This document shows positions 7,565-15,989 of a DNA stretch of 64,000 nt, piece by piece. A program made the translations under genes and the position numbers. Source of the DNA: Methylobacterium gnaphalii (lineage in GTDB: Bacteria > Pseudomonadota > Alphaproteobacteria > Rhizobiales > Beijerinckiaceae); contig NZ_BJZV01000002.1 of NCBI RefSeq assembly GCF_007992215.1, positions 62,001 through 126,000 on the forward strand. Direction: 5' to 3'. The number at the start of each line of letters is the position of its first letter. Within the stretch, counting starts at the first letter, position 1. The notes below the pieces were generated by a model. It ran no database searches. It was not told the origin of the DNA and was given only the letters and a program-made list of their open reading frames with translations.

Positions 7565-9091
7565 TCAGTTCTCATGCAGGCTTTCGCGCAACCGTGAGAC
7601 CTGAGGTTGCAGGGCTTTGCAGGTCAGGTTCTGCTCGAACGTCTCGACCGCCATTAGGTTCGGTGCAGCCCTGAGGCGGGCGAGCGCCCTGCTCTCGTCC
7701 TCGCAGTTCGGTGCGGAGCGATTGGTCCCCAGCGACACGGGAATGGCCGGTGTGCCGGCAGCGGGCTTCGGCGCAGCCGCGGGGAGTGACGGCTTAGCGC
7801 TGTCGGCCGAGCCGGTGCTTTCGAGAAGTCGTGTCACCTGCGGCCGAAGTGCCTCGCATGTCAGGTCGCGAGCGAACGCGGCGATTTTCTCTGCCACCTG
7901 CCTTTCCCGGAGCATGGCGAGGGTTTCACGGTCACGATCGCAAGTGCTGCGCGGCACGACCTGAGCCATCTCCGGTTCGACCTTGCCGGGGTCGTGCCGC
8001 CGGGCTTCCATCCTGATGGCCGGCGTCGGCTCCGCGCTGGGGCGTTTGTTTGCCGCCTTGGCGAGATCGGCAGGCGTCGCGGTTGCCGGAGCCGGATCAC
8101 CTGGCAGTTTCTGAAGCTGTGCGCGTGCGAGATCGGCCAGAAAGCCGGTGGGATGCGCTCGTAGGAAGTGATTCCAGGCATCGCGCGTTCCGATCCGATC
8201 GGCGAGCATGTAGTCGCGCGGGCCGTCGGCACCCGGGTCTGCCTGCGATACCGCCGGAGCCGGCTTGTCCGGAACGAGGCTCACCGTCGAGCCGCCGAGC
8301 GAACCGTAGACGAAAGGCTCCTGCTTGCCGCCGGTATCGCGCACGACGTCGTCGCGGACGCGGCCGAGGGCGACACGGATGTCGAGACCGGGCGTCGTCA
8401 AATGCTTGAGCAGTGCCGTGGTGAAGGGCGAATGGTCCGTCTGGCCGTCATCTGCCACCGAGCCCGCCCGGGCGGCATAGGCGACGAGCGTATCGCTCGC
8501 AGCAGGCTCGACCTTCCCGAGCCCCGCCGTGATCCCGCGTAGACTGACCGTGCGCTGCATTTGCGGGATGAACGGGTTGTCTCGGCAAGCATCCAGTATG
8601 ATGAGCCGCAGACGCCGCGCGGGCTCGACGGCGCGGATGATCCTCTCCAGCGCCACGCCTTCGTCCTCAGCGTCGAAATCCGTTTTGAGCCGCGCATCGA
8701 CCGGGATGATGTAGTTGGCGCCGTTCACCTCAATCCCGTGTCCGGCAAAGAACACGACGGCAATCTCGGAATCTTTGGTGATCCCCAGGAAGGCGCGGAT
8801 GGCGCGCTTCAGTTCCAGACTTTCGAGGTCCTGCTTCAGCTCTACTGTCGTGAAGCCGGCCTTCTTGAACATCTCGGCGACCGACAACGCGTCGCGGACC
8901 GGGTTGGAGAGGACCGGCGCGTTGCGATAGGCCGAGTTGCCGATCACCAGCGCTACTCGTCGCTCAGCCGCCTGTACCTGCAGACCGGCCGTCGAAAGTA
9001 TGAAGCAGGCCAGCATCAGCACGTGCAAGAGCCAACCGCTCAGGAATGGTGCGCGCGAACCCGGTCGCAGATGTGCTCGATCGCTCGTCAT
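7565..9091 (-). CDS. Exported caspase-like cysteine protease (peptidase C14)
   Basis: This 508-residue protein carries an N-terminal signal or anchor segment (about 17-42). A caspase p20-like domain follows (about 44-290): it opens with RRVALVIGNSAY, the catalytic His is His118 in VFFAGHG, and the catalytic Cys is Cys169 in LIILDACRDNPF. FVYGSLGGSTVSL closes the domain. The C-terminal ~120 residues hold two copies of a ~45-residue module, each with two Cys (STCDRDRETLAMLRERQ and PNCEDESRALARLRA, each ending LTC..L.PQV.RL.ES). The ATG overlaps the TGA of the upstream DUF4399 gene (ATGA), so the two are translationally coupled. Substrate and role are unknown. Confidence 0.88.
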   Translation of the reverse strand: MTSDRAHLRPGSRAPFLSGWLLHVLMLACFILSTAGLQVQAAERRVALVIGNSAYRNAPVLSNPVRDALSVAEMFKKAGFTTVELKQDLESLELKRAIRAFLGITKDSEIAVVFFAGHGIEVNGANYIIPVDARLKTDFDAEDEGVALERIIRAVEPARRLRLIILDACRDNPFIPQMQRTVSLRGITAGLGKVEPAASDTLVAYAARAGSVADDGQTDHSPFTTALLKHLTTPGLDIRVALGRVRDDVVRDTGGKQEPFVYGSLGGSTVSLVPDKPAPAVSQADPGADGPRDYMLADRIGTRDAWNHFLRAHPTGFLADLARAQLQKLPGDPAPATATPADLAKAANKRPSAEPTPAIRMEARRHDPGKVEPEMAQVVPRSTCDRDRETLAMLRERQVAEKIAAFARDLTCEALRPQVTRLLESTGSADSAKPSLPAAAPKPAAGTPAIPVSLGTNRSAPNCEDESRALARLRAAPNLMAVETFEQNLTCKALQPQVSRLRESLHEN

Positions 9092-9960
9092 CGCCGGCGC
9101 TTGTGACGTTTGCGGCGGGGCGCCTGTCCGGATGCCGTCACGTTGACCGTGATCGGCTTCGAGACGACCGGCGGGTCGTGCGCCACGTGGTTCTCGTCGG
9201 CCAGGACGAGCTGTAGCTTGTGCTGGCCGAGTGGCAGCGACACCTTGGCTTCGGTCTGCCCTGCGCCGAAATGAAGATGGTTGGCATCGTTGGGAATCGG
9301 CCGGTCCAGCGGCGGCAGGTCCATGTCAATGAGGAGGTGGTGATGGCCGGTATTCGCCTTCGCGAAGCCCGCCGGCGCGACACCCATGTTCTCGAGACCG
9401 AACCGAATCAGCGGCGTACGCGAGACATAGCTGCCGTCGCGTGGGCTGACGATGTAGACCTTGGCGTCCTTCGGTGAGGGATGCCGGCTTCCCTTCTGCG
9501 CCGTCGCGGGTTCGGCGGCCCCAGCCTCCTTGACCATGACCTTGATGCGTTCCGACATCACGGGCGGCGAGTGCGGGATGTGCTTGTGGTCGGCCAGCAG
9601 CAGTTGAAGCGTGTGTTCGCCTGGCGGCAAGTCGAGAGTTGCCTCTGTCTGCCCTGCGCCGAAATGCAGATGGTTAAGATCGTTCGGGATCGGCTCGTTC
9701 AGCTTCGGCAGGTCCGTGTCGATGAGCAGATGATGATGGCCTGAATTGTCCTTCTGCAGTCCGGCCGCTGTCACGCCCATGCCGCGAAGGCCGAAATGCA
9801 CCACGCTCGAGGGTGGGATGGTGGCGCCGTTCTTGAGGTCGATGAAGTATACCGCCGCACCCGGCGGAGAGGCGCTCGGGCCGCCTGCCTGTCCGCTTTG
9901 GCCCAACACGGCGCCGGACTGTGCAACTAGTACGACCGCGATCCAAAATGTTTGCCGCAT
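9088..9960 (-). CDS. Exported protein with two DUF4399 domains
   Basis: This 290-residue protein starts at ATG 9960 (MRQTFW) with a signal peptide ending near GAVLGQ. Two tandem, similar domains follow (about 35-140 and 165-275). Each opens with VYFI or VYIV plus a GATIPPSS/GSYVSRTP turn, then carries the signature SGHHHLLIDTDLP or TGHHHLLIDMDLP and LNHLHFGAGQTEA or ANHLHFGAGQTEA. The paired His clusters suggest metal binding, but this is inference. The last ~15 residues are very basic (RRKRHKRRR). It is the first gene of a two-gene operon with the caspase-like gene, overlapping it by four bases. Molecular function of DUF4399 is not known to me. Confidence 0.85.
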   Translation of the reverse strand: MRQTFWIAVVLVAQSGAVLGQSGQAGGPSASPPGAAVYFIDLKNGATIPPSSVVHFGLRGMGVTAAGLQKDNSGHHHLLIDTDLPKLNEPIPNDLNHLHFGAGQTEATLDLPPGEHTLQLLLADHKHIPHSPPVMSERIKVMVKEAGAAEPATAQKGSRHPSPKDAKVYIVSPRDGSYVSRTPLIRFGLENMGVAPAGFAKANTGHHHLLIDMDLPPLDRPIPNDANHLHFGAGQTEAKVSLPLGQHKLQLVLADENHVAHDPPVVSKPITVNVTASGQAPRRKRHKRRR

Positions 9961-10131
9961 CGCTATTCGGTGCACAGCATGGTTCCCGGCGGTAGCGAAT
10001 GAGGGATACAGTCTCCGCAAGACTTTCGTCCCGACTGAACACAATGGCAAGCTGCTATCTATGCAGACATCGCGAATCCTGTCAGTTTCCGTGGGCGGCT
10101 TTCGAGCGCGCGTCGAGGATCTTCGAAAGAC

Positions 10132-11658
10132 ATGCGGAAGAGGTTGGCGACGGGACTTGCGCTCCTGCTGCTGGTGATCTCGGCGACGGTTCAGATCCAT
10201 GCCCAGCAGCCGACATCAATCGATTCATCCTCACGCATAGCCTTGCTGCTCGGCAACGACCTCCAGGGGATCGGCGCGCAGCTCGGTCGGCTCGGCTTTG
10301 CTACGACCATGATCGAGAACGCGGATACGCAGCGCATGGCCGAGGCTGTGCGCAGCTTCGTTGCGAAGGCTCGCCACGGCTCGACCACTCTGTTTCTGTT
10401 CCGCGGCGCGATGCTGAGACTGGGCCAGTCAAACATTCTGCTGCCTTCCGACGCACGGGGCGCCTCGGAGGAAGCGGCGCGTTCCGTCGGGATCGACCTG
10501 AACGCGATCGAAAGCGATCTCTCCCAACGCGGCGCATCGACAAAAATTATCATCGTCGACGCCGTGGGCAGCGGTGCCGCGGCGGAAGCCTTTGGGATCC
10601 CGCGCGGTTCGCCCCCAGCGCTGGAACTGCACGAGGGAACGCTTGCGATCGTCAACACGAGCACGGAACCGCAGAAGGGCTTGCAGGGTACGGCCGGCGC
10701 CGCGGTCGATCTGTTCCTACCGGAGCTGCTGCGTCAGACGTCCATTCCCAACGTCACGCTCGAGCAGGCCTTCGCCAAGACGCGAAACGCCGTTGCCAAG
10801 GCTACGGCGGGCCGGCAGGTCCCCTTGGTGTCGTCCTCCCTAACGAGCGACTTCTACATCACCGCGAACGTGCCGGCTGTCGCGCCATCTGCGGCCGGCG
10901 CGACAGCGGATGGCGACGGCGCGGTGAAGGAGGCCAGCCCACAGGCGGGCGAGACCTTTCGGGATTGCGACACCTGCCCCGAACTGGTGGTCGTTCCTTC
11001 CGGTGAATTCGCCATGGGCTCGACCGATAGCGAATTCGAGAAGCCGCAACACCGCGTGGTTCTGGCGAAGCCCTTCGCGGTTGGCCGCTATGAAGTCACC
11101 TTCGCGCAATGGGATGCCTGCGCCGCCGCCAAAGCCTGCCGCGCAGACATCGACGACCATGGCTTCGGACGCGCCGACCGGCCGGTCATCGACGTAAGCT
11201 GGGACGAGGCGCAAGCCTTCGTGAAATGGCTGTCGTCACAGACGAAGCAGACCTATCGGCTGCCCACCGAAGCCGAGTGGGAATACGCGGCGCGGGCCGG
11301 GTCCCGTTCGGTCTTTCCGTGGGGAGCCACTGTCGGCAACGCCAAGGCTAATTGTGATGACTGCTCCGGCAATCCCGCGCGGACGACATTGCCGGTCGGC
11401 AGTTTCCGGCCCAATGCCTTCGGGCTGTTCGACACAGCTGGCAACGCAGCCGAATGGGTCGACGATTGCTGGAACGGCTCCTATCGCAGCGCGCCGTCGG
11501 ACGGCTCGTCCTGGCGCACCGGGCAGTGCCAGATGCGGGTGCTTCGCGGCGGTGCTTTCGCCAACAAGGCCAGTGCCGTACGCTCGTCCGCAAGGTTTCG
11601 CTACGATCGCGACGTCCGCTACTACACCAACGGTTTCCGCGTCGCCCGCGACCTGTAG
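10132..11658 (+). CDS. Exported pseudo-caspase fused to a formylglycine-generating-enzyme-like domain
   Basis: This 508-residue protein begins with a signal peptide ending about residue 24 (TVQIHAQQ). Residues about 33-250 follow the caspase-like fold of the neighbouring protease (SSRIALLLGND, GFATTMIENA), but FFAGHG is replaced by FLFRGAML and LDACRDN by IVDAVGSG, so both catalytic residues are gone. Residues about 285-508 are a SUMF1/FGE-type domain: VVVPSGEFAMGS, YEVTFAQWDAC, RPVIDVSWDEAQAFVKWL, YRLPTEAEWEYAARAG, LFDTAGNAAEWVDD, VLRGGAFA, NGFRVARDL. The Cys pair of true formylglycine enzymes is absent after VLRGGAF, so the domain may bind rather than modify. It is divergent from the DUF4399/caspase operon, 171 bases away. 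Confidence 0.85.
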   Translation: MRKRLATGLALLLLVISATVQIHAQQPTSIDSSSRIALLLGNDLQGIGAQLGRLGFATTMIENADTQRMAEAVRSFVAKARHGSTTLFLFRGAMLRLGQSNILLPSDARGASEEAARSVGIDLNAIESDLSQRGASTKIIIVDAVGSGAAAEAFGIPRGSPPALELHEGTLAIVNTSTEPQKGLQGTAGAAVDLFLPELLRQTSIPNVTLEQAFAKTRNAVAKATAGRQVPLVSSSLTSDFYITANVPAVAPSAAGATADGDGAVKEASPQAGETFRDCDTCPELVVVPSGEFAMGSTDSEFEKPQHRVVLAKPFAVGRYEVTFAQWDACAAAKACRADIDDHGFGRADRPVIDVSWDEAQAFVKWLSSQTKQTYRLPTEAEWEYAARAGSRSVFPWGATVGNAKANCDDCSGNPARTTLPVGSFRPNAFGLFDTAGNAAEWVDDCWNGSYRSAPSDGSSWRTGQCQMRVLRGGAFANKASAVRSSARFRYDRDVRYYTNGFRVARDL

Positions 11659-11668
11659 GTACGCTCGT

Positions 11669-12076
11669 TCAATGACGGCGGTGCCGTCTCCGGCGGCTCG
11701 ATCCGCCCTCGCTCGCGCTTCCGATGTCGAAGCTCGCGCTCTGCCGTCCCCCACTGCGTGAATACCGCCCGCGCCGGCCTCGCCGGGGCGTCTCGTCGAT
11801 CACGGGCTCTTCCAGGGCCGGCATGCCGGCGATGGCCGACGGGGTTGGTGGCGGCACGGTGATCGCAGGGCCCGGCCCTATTCCCTCGCTGCCCGAGACG
11901 CCCTTGGCGGCAGGCCCGAACATCGCGAGGCACTGGTTATACGCGAGGTCGTTCTTCAGCCGCTCGCAATCAGCCATGGACCGCGGCGCGTTCTGGGCGA
12001 CGGCAACGGACGCGACGAGGGACAACAGACCTGCGGTTCCAAGGGCACGGATCGTCGATACGGGCAGGCGGGGCAT
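11669..12076 (-). CDS. Exported hypothetical protein with basic tail
   Basis: This 135-residue protein has a signal peptide (residues 1-28, ending VASVAVAQ). A short motif with two Cys, MADCERLKNDLAYNQCLAMF, resembles a helical segment seen in many small Rhizobiales exported proteins. A Pro/Gly-rich middle and a strongly basic tail (RRGRRGRYSR and SSRRRRHRRH) follow; the tail could bind nucleic acid or acidic polymers. It is convergent with the pseudo-caspase/FGE gene, with only 10 bases between stops. Function is not recognised. Confidence 0.65.
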   Translation of the reverse strand: MPRLPVSTIRALGTAGLLSLVASVAVAQNAPRSMADCERLKNDLAYNQCLAMFGPAAKGVSGSEGIGPGPAITVPPPTPSAIAGMPALEEPVIDETPRRGRRGRYSRSGGRQSASFDIGSASEGGSSRRRRHRRH

Positions 12077-12155
12077 CGGGCGCGGTCGGCTTCGGGATTG
12101 TGTGTGGGCCAGGGTCGCGGCCTTCTGAAGACGGAGTGCGGCGAAAAAAGGAGGA

Positions 12156-12368
12156 TCAGACCGGATCGTCCGGGCGCTCCATCCAACGGATCAGCGGCAT
12201 CAGTGGAAAGATCCAGGCGATGCCCAGGATCGAGTAGAGCAGCGCCTGGACCAGCGCCGGCGTTTCCGCGATGCGGCTGTCCGCGAGCGCCATTGCGAGC
12301 GGCGCGTAGACGATCACGAAGGCCAGGATCGCGATGGTGCCGATCAGGGCGCGGGTGCGGCGGCGCAT
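12156..12368 (-). CDS. Small membrane protein, DUF2842 family
   Basis: This 70-residue protein starts at ATG 12368 (MRRRTRAL). Two hydrophobic segments (about 8-28 IGTIAILAFVIVYAPLAMAL and about 41-60 ALLYSILGIAWIFPLMPLI) are joined by a short polar loop, and it ends with RWMERPDDP. This matches DUF2842, a two-helix inner-membrane family of alphaproteobacteria. It is divergent from the heme A synthase gene. Function is unknown; the family is recognised by pattern only. Confidence 0.72.
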   Translation of the reverse strand: MRRRTRALIGTIAILAFVIVYAPLAMALADSRIAETPALVQALLYSILGIAWIFPLMPLIRWMERPDDPV

Positions 12369-12550
12369 GGGGCAGTTCCGAAGGCGTGTCTCGACGAGGA
12401 GGGCAGGCCTAAAGCCCCTGTGCGACCCTGGCAACGCGCGCGATGCCACTGCGACCCCGCCGGCGTTGCTCCACGACCCGGGCGCGGCCTAAAGCATTCC
12501 GAGATGCCGGACAGTCCGGCGCGAGCCTTCATTGGACATCGCCGAGCCTC

Positions 12551-13678
12551 ATGCCCTCTTCCCCCTCTATCCGGAGCGCAGCCATTCGTCCGCATCGTCG
12601 CGCGGTGCGGATCTGGCTCTATCTGCTTGCCGGCCTCGTCGTCGCCATGGTTGCGCTCGGGGGCGCCACACGGCTGACCGGATCGGGTCTGTCGATCACC
12701 GAGTGGAAACCGGTCACCGGTGCGATCCCGCCCCTCTCGGCAGCAGATTGGGCGGCGGAGTTCGAGAAGTATCGTGGGACGCCGCAATACAAGATCCTCA
12801 ATGACGGCATGGGCCTCGATTCCTTCAAGGCGCTCTATTGGTGGGAATGGGCGCATCGCCTGCTCGGGCGGTTGATCGGCCTCGCGTTTTTCCTGCCGCT
12901 GATCGTATTCTGGCTGCGCGGCGCGCTCGACCGGCGGCTCGGCCTCGGCCTCGTGGCGCTCGGCGTGGTCGGCGCCTTCCAGGGTGCGATCGGCTGGATC
13001 ATGGTGGCCTCGGGCCTTCAGCCCGGCATGACCGCGGTGGCGCCGGTGAAGCTCGCGCTGCATCTGACCACGGCAAGCGTGATCCTGGCTGGCCTCGTAT
13101 GGCTCGCCGCCGGAACCCGTTCCGTAGCGCTCGCGCCGGCGCCAGGCCGTATCCGCGCGGGATCCGTCGCGCTGATGCTGCTTGTCCTGGTGCAGATCGC
13201 GCTCGGCGGCCTTGTCGCGGGGTCGCATGCCGGGCTCGCCTATAACACCTGGCCGACCATGAACGGCCGGTTTGTACCACCGCTGGACGTTCTCTTCGCG
13301 ACGGTGCCCTGGATCGAGAACTTCGTCGACAACCTCACCCTGGTGCAGTTCAACCACCGGATGGTGGCCTACCTCGTCGTTATCTTGGCCGTTCTGCACG
13401 CGTTCGATGCGCGGCTCAGCGCGCCCGGCACAGGGGCGGCGCGGCGGGCGGCGGGCGTCGCGATCCTCGCTCTCGCACAGATGGGTCTCGGCATTGCCAC
13501 GCTGTTGCTCGCAGTTCCGCTCTGGGCGGCGCTCGCGCACCAGGTCTTCGCCATGGCGGTCCTGACCATGGCCACGGCTCACGCCAGGCTCAGCCGCGGC
13601 CATGTTGCGGTCGCGACGGCGGTCGGCGAGCCGGTCGTGCCGTTCGGCTTCGAACCGCTCGCGGGCCGCACCACCTGA
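12551..13678 (+). CDS. ctaA: Heme A synthase (COX15/CtaA)
   Basis: This 375-residue inner-membrane enzyme hydroxylates heme O to make heme A for aa3-type cytochrome oxidases. About eight membrane segments are visible. Family signatures include GGATRLTGSGLSITEWKPVTG near residues 30-50, WWEWAHRLLGRLIG (His ligand region), GGLVAGSHAGLAYNTWP, and QFNHRMVAYLV with its conserved His. The start is placed at ATG 12551 (MPSSPSIRS); in-frame starts further upstream would add an Arg-rich extension that does not look like this family. Confidence 0.93.
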   Translation: MPSSPSIRSAAIRPHRRAVRIWLYLLAGLVVAMVALGGATRLTGSGLSITEWKPVTGAIPPLSAADWAAEFEKYRGTPQYKILNDGMGLDSFKALYWWEWAHRLLGRLIGLAFFLPLIVFWLRGALDRRLGLGLVALGVVGAFQGAIGWIMVASGLQPGMTAVAPVKLALHLTTASVILAGLVWLAAGTRSVALAPAPGRIRAGSVALMLLVLVQIALGGLVAGSHAGLAYNTWPTMNGRFVPPLDVLFATVPWIENFVDNLTLVQFNHRMVAYLVVILAVLHAFDARLSAPGTGAARRAAGVAILALAQMGLGIATLLLAVPLWAALAHQVFAMAVLTMATAHARLSRGHVAVATAVGEPVVPFGFEPLAGRTT

Positions 13679-13942
13679 CGGGGAGCCCGGCGTTCCGCTT
13701 CGGGAATCCAGCGCGGCACGCTCTGTGCAGGCTCCTCGATCAGGCCGACGCAAGATCGGGCTGTGGAGCCTGTCGACTAAGGCAAAGTGCTACAGCGAAA
13801 TAGTCGTTACCGCGCTGCACACGCGTCTCGAATCGACTGTTCATTCGAGTTTTGCACAGAGCCAGTGCATCTCGGTATTTCTAGTGCGGAACAACTTGGG
13901 CGGCCTGTGACTTATGATGGACCGATCGATGAGGAGCCTGAG

Positions 13943-14623
13943 ATGTTCCTGGCGGAAGACGGAAGGCCGCTCGCGCTGACTTGGCACTACACCCGCGAGG
14001 AGATGATGGCCGACGGCGCCGTGCATCTCCTGGGGGTCGCCCTCGGCATAGCCGGCGCGGTCGCTCTGGCGGCGATCGCCACGCTGACCCATCTCGGCTG
14101 GATGGAGCGCGCCTCGATCCTCATCTATGCCGGTGCTCTCGTCGCGATGCTCGGTGCCTCCGCCGCCTACAACATGTGGCCTGTCTCGCCGCGCAAATGG
14201 ATCCTGCGCCGGCTCGACCACGCCTTCATCTACCTGATGATCGCGGGCACCTATACGCCGCTCATCGCACTGGTGGGTAATGGGCTGGTTGCCTGGAGCC
14301 TACTCGCGCTGATCTGGACGGTGGCGGCAGTTGGCATCGCGATCAAGTTGCTGATGCCCGGCCGTTGGGACCGCCTCTCGATCGTTCTCTACCTCATGCT
14401 CGGCTGGAGCGGCGTGCTCGCCTACGAGTCAACGATCGCGGGCCTCTCTCCGGCGGCCTTCTGGATGCTCGCCGTGGGCGGCCTGCTCTACTCCTTCGGC
14501 GTCGTCTTCCACGTCTGGCGGAGCCTGCCCTTCCAGAACGCGATCTGGCATGCCTTCGTGCTGGCGGCAGCCTGCTGCCACTACGGCACGATCGTCACCA
14601 GCGTGCTCGCCGCCGGCAACTGA
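13943..14623 (+). CDS. Hemolysin III family membrane protein (YqfA/PAQR-like)
   Basis: This 226-residue protein starts at ATG 13943, with AGGAG seven bases upstream, which decides it over longer in-frame starts. It has seven predicted membrane segments. Signature residues of the PAQR/hemolysin III superfamily are visible: EEMMADGAVHLLGV near the N-terminus, the central RRLDHAFIYLMIAGTYTPL, and FHVWRSLPFQNAIWHAFVLAAACCHY near the C-terminus, carrying the conserved Ser/Asp/His metal-site residues. These are inner-membrane proteins, possibly zinc-dependent hydrolases. The physiological role is uncertain. Confidence 0.88.
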   Translation: MFLAEDGRPLALTWHYTREEMMADGAVHLLGVALGIAGAVALAAIATLTHLGWMERASILIYAGALVAMLGASAAYNMWPVSPRKWILRRLDHAFIYLMIAGTYTPLIALVGNGLVAWSLLALIWTVAAVGIAIKLLMPGRWDRLSIVLYLMLGWSGVLAYESTIAGLSPAAFWMLAVGGLLYSFGVVFHVWRSLPFQNAIWHAFVLAAACCHYGTIVTSVLAAGN

Positions 14624-14633
14624 CGGCCTCCGT

Positions 14634-14882
14634 TCAGCCGGGGGCGGCCTCACTGCCCTCGCCGAGACAGTCGAGCGCGCGCTCGACCGCACCGACCGCT
14701 TCGAGCAGTCCCTGAACCATCGCGTCGATCTCGGGAGCCGGTCGGTTCATCAACGCGGCCCGCTCGGCCAGATCCTGAAGTCCGTCAAGCGCTGCGAACA
14801 GATCGTCGGCAACCGAGACCACGTCGCAGCGGGCGCGGATTGTGATGGATGCCGGACGGCGGAAGGGAACGACGTTGCTCAT
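14634..14882 (-). CDS. Small conserved-type hypothetical protein
   Basis: This 82-residue cytoplasmic protein starts MSNVVPFRRPASI, an N-terminal pattern common in small alphaproteobacterial proteins. A likely helical body (VADDLFAALDGLQDLAERA, EIDAMVQGLLEAVGAVERALDCLG) follows. There is no signal or membrane segment. It is convergent with the hemolysin III-like gene, 10 bases apart. Function is not recognised. Confidence 0.55.
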   Translation of the reverse strand: MSNVVPFRRPASITIRARCDVVSVADDLFAALDGLQDLAERAALMNRPAPEIDAMVQGLLEAVGAVERALDCLGEGSEAAPG

Positions 14883-15191
14883 GGGGCGAGCCTTTCGAGG
14901 ATTTCGCCCCAGTCTGCCATCATCCGCCCGGCTTCCTCCACACGAATGCCAGGGACTTCCGGCCTATCACCCCGTGTTCCGTTCGGCGTGGTAAGCCTCG
15001 CGTGGCCGCTCGACATCACATCTAAGCGAAACCGTTAGGGAACGGTACAGAGTTGCTTGACGAGGACGGCCCCGGGTCGCAGGCCAGGGGTGGGCGATGG
15101 GATCCGTCCGGCAGCGCTAAGGCCCTCCAGACTTGCACGGCCTGCGCACGACGGCCAGTGAGCCGCATAACTTGTTAACGGGAATCCACCG
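14883..15191 (+). other. Intergenic region without a recognised gene
   Basis: These 309 bases separate the divergent small gene at 14634-14882 and the lipoprotein gene at 15192. I see no coding sequence, terminator hairpin or RNA gene. The last ~25 bases before 15192 (around 15165-15180) are locally AT-rich and may hold part of the lipoprotein promoter. Confidence 0.5.
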
Positions 15192-15413
15192 ATGCGCCTG
15201 ACCTTCGCCCTCATCGCCGCCGTCCTCGCCACCTCCGCGCTCTCCGGCTGCAACAGCACGGATTCCGGCCCGAGTGGCAGTGGGCTCTCGGAGAGCTTCA
15301 ATCTCGACAATTACCGCCGCTCAGAAAACACCAACGGCACCCAGACCCGGCCGGACGTGAACCGTCAGTTCACGCAGCCTACGCTGCCGACGATCTCGAA
15401 CCGCGGCTTCTGA
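15192..15413 (+). CDS. Small lipoprotein
   Basis: This 73-residue protein carries a lipoprotein signal (residues 1-20, lipobox SALSGC, lipidated Cys20). The mature part is Ser/Asn/Thr-rich (STDSGPSGSG, NLDNYRRSENTNGTQTRPDVNRQF) and ends TLPTISNRGF. Short lipoproteins of this type are common in Rhizobiales, and their roles are generally unknown. The following gene begins 26 bases after the stop and could be co-transcribed. Confidence 0.65.
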   Translation: MRLTFALIAAVLATSALSGCNSTDSGPSGSGLSESFNLDNYRRSENTNGTQTRPDVNRQFTQPTLPTISNRGF

Positions 15414-15439
15414 TCCGGGGGCGCGCGACGGGCCACGGC

Positions 15440-15982
15440 ATGAGCGGGTTCTCGATCGACGAAGGCCCATGCGGCGCGGGGGCCGGCTCCTACGAGGCCG
15501 GGCTGTTCACACTTCCGGACGGCACCGCGCGCGGCGTCGAGACGATTGCGCGGCTCAGTCGCCGCTCCGCCCCTTCGCGTGGCAGCGCCCTGCCGGGCTT
15601 CCTGGGAAGCCTGCGCAAGGCGCTACCCACTGCCGGTCGCCTCGCGATGCCGGCGCGGCTCGCCGTCTCGACCGTGCGTGCCGGGCTCGGCGTGATCGAG
15701 GAAGGGCTGGGGCCGGATCAGGACGAGCCCGCCGTCGTGGAGATCGCCTTCGCAGACGGCACCATGATCGTCGCGCGGATGCCGCCGGCATTGATCGCCG
15801 CTCTGCGCCGGGACCGCGAGGTCGCCCTCGGTGCCCTCGGCCGGGCCGCGGTTGGTAAGCCAGCCCCGACGGAGGAGAGTGTGGAGGCGCAGGAGGCGAG
15901 CGAGGCGCTCACCTCGATCTTCCGCTACGAGAAGCGCCAGGGCCGACTGCGCCGTGTCACCGAGCCCGACGCCAAGGGCTGA
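15440..15982 (+). CDS. Hypothetical protein
   Basis: This 180-residue protein has no signal peptide. A central segment rich in Ala, Leu and Arg (LPGFLGSLRKALPTAGRLAM, VSTVRAGLGVIEEGL) is followed by a compact beta-like part (AVVEIAFADGTMIVARMPP) and a charged C-terminus (IFRYEKRQGRLRRVTEPDAKG). Codon third-position GC is as high as in its neighbours, supporting a real gene. It follows the small lipoprotein on the same strand. Function is not recognised. Confidence 0.5.
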   Translation: MSGFSIDEGPCGAGAGSYEAGLFTLPDGTARGVETIARLSRRSAPSRGSALPGFLGSLRKALPTAGRLAMPARLAVSTVRAGLGVIEEGLGPDQDEPAVVEIAFADGTMIVARMPPALIAALRRDREVALGALGRAAVGKPAPTEESVEAQEASEALTSIFRYEKRQGRLRRVTEPDAKG

Positions 15983-15989
15983 GCGGTCG

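Noticed and set aside
10978..11658. Possible genuine formylglycine-generating enzyme (sulfatase activator)
   Set aside because: The Cys pair expected after the GG(S/A)W/F motif is missing and no sulfatase gene is nearby, so a catalytic FGE is not claimed.
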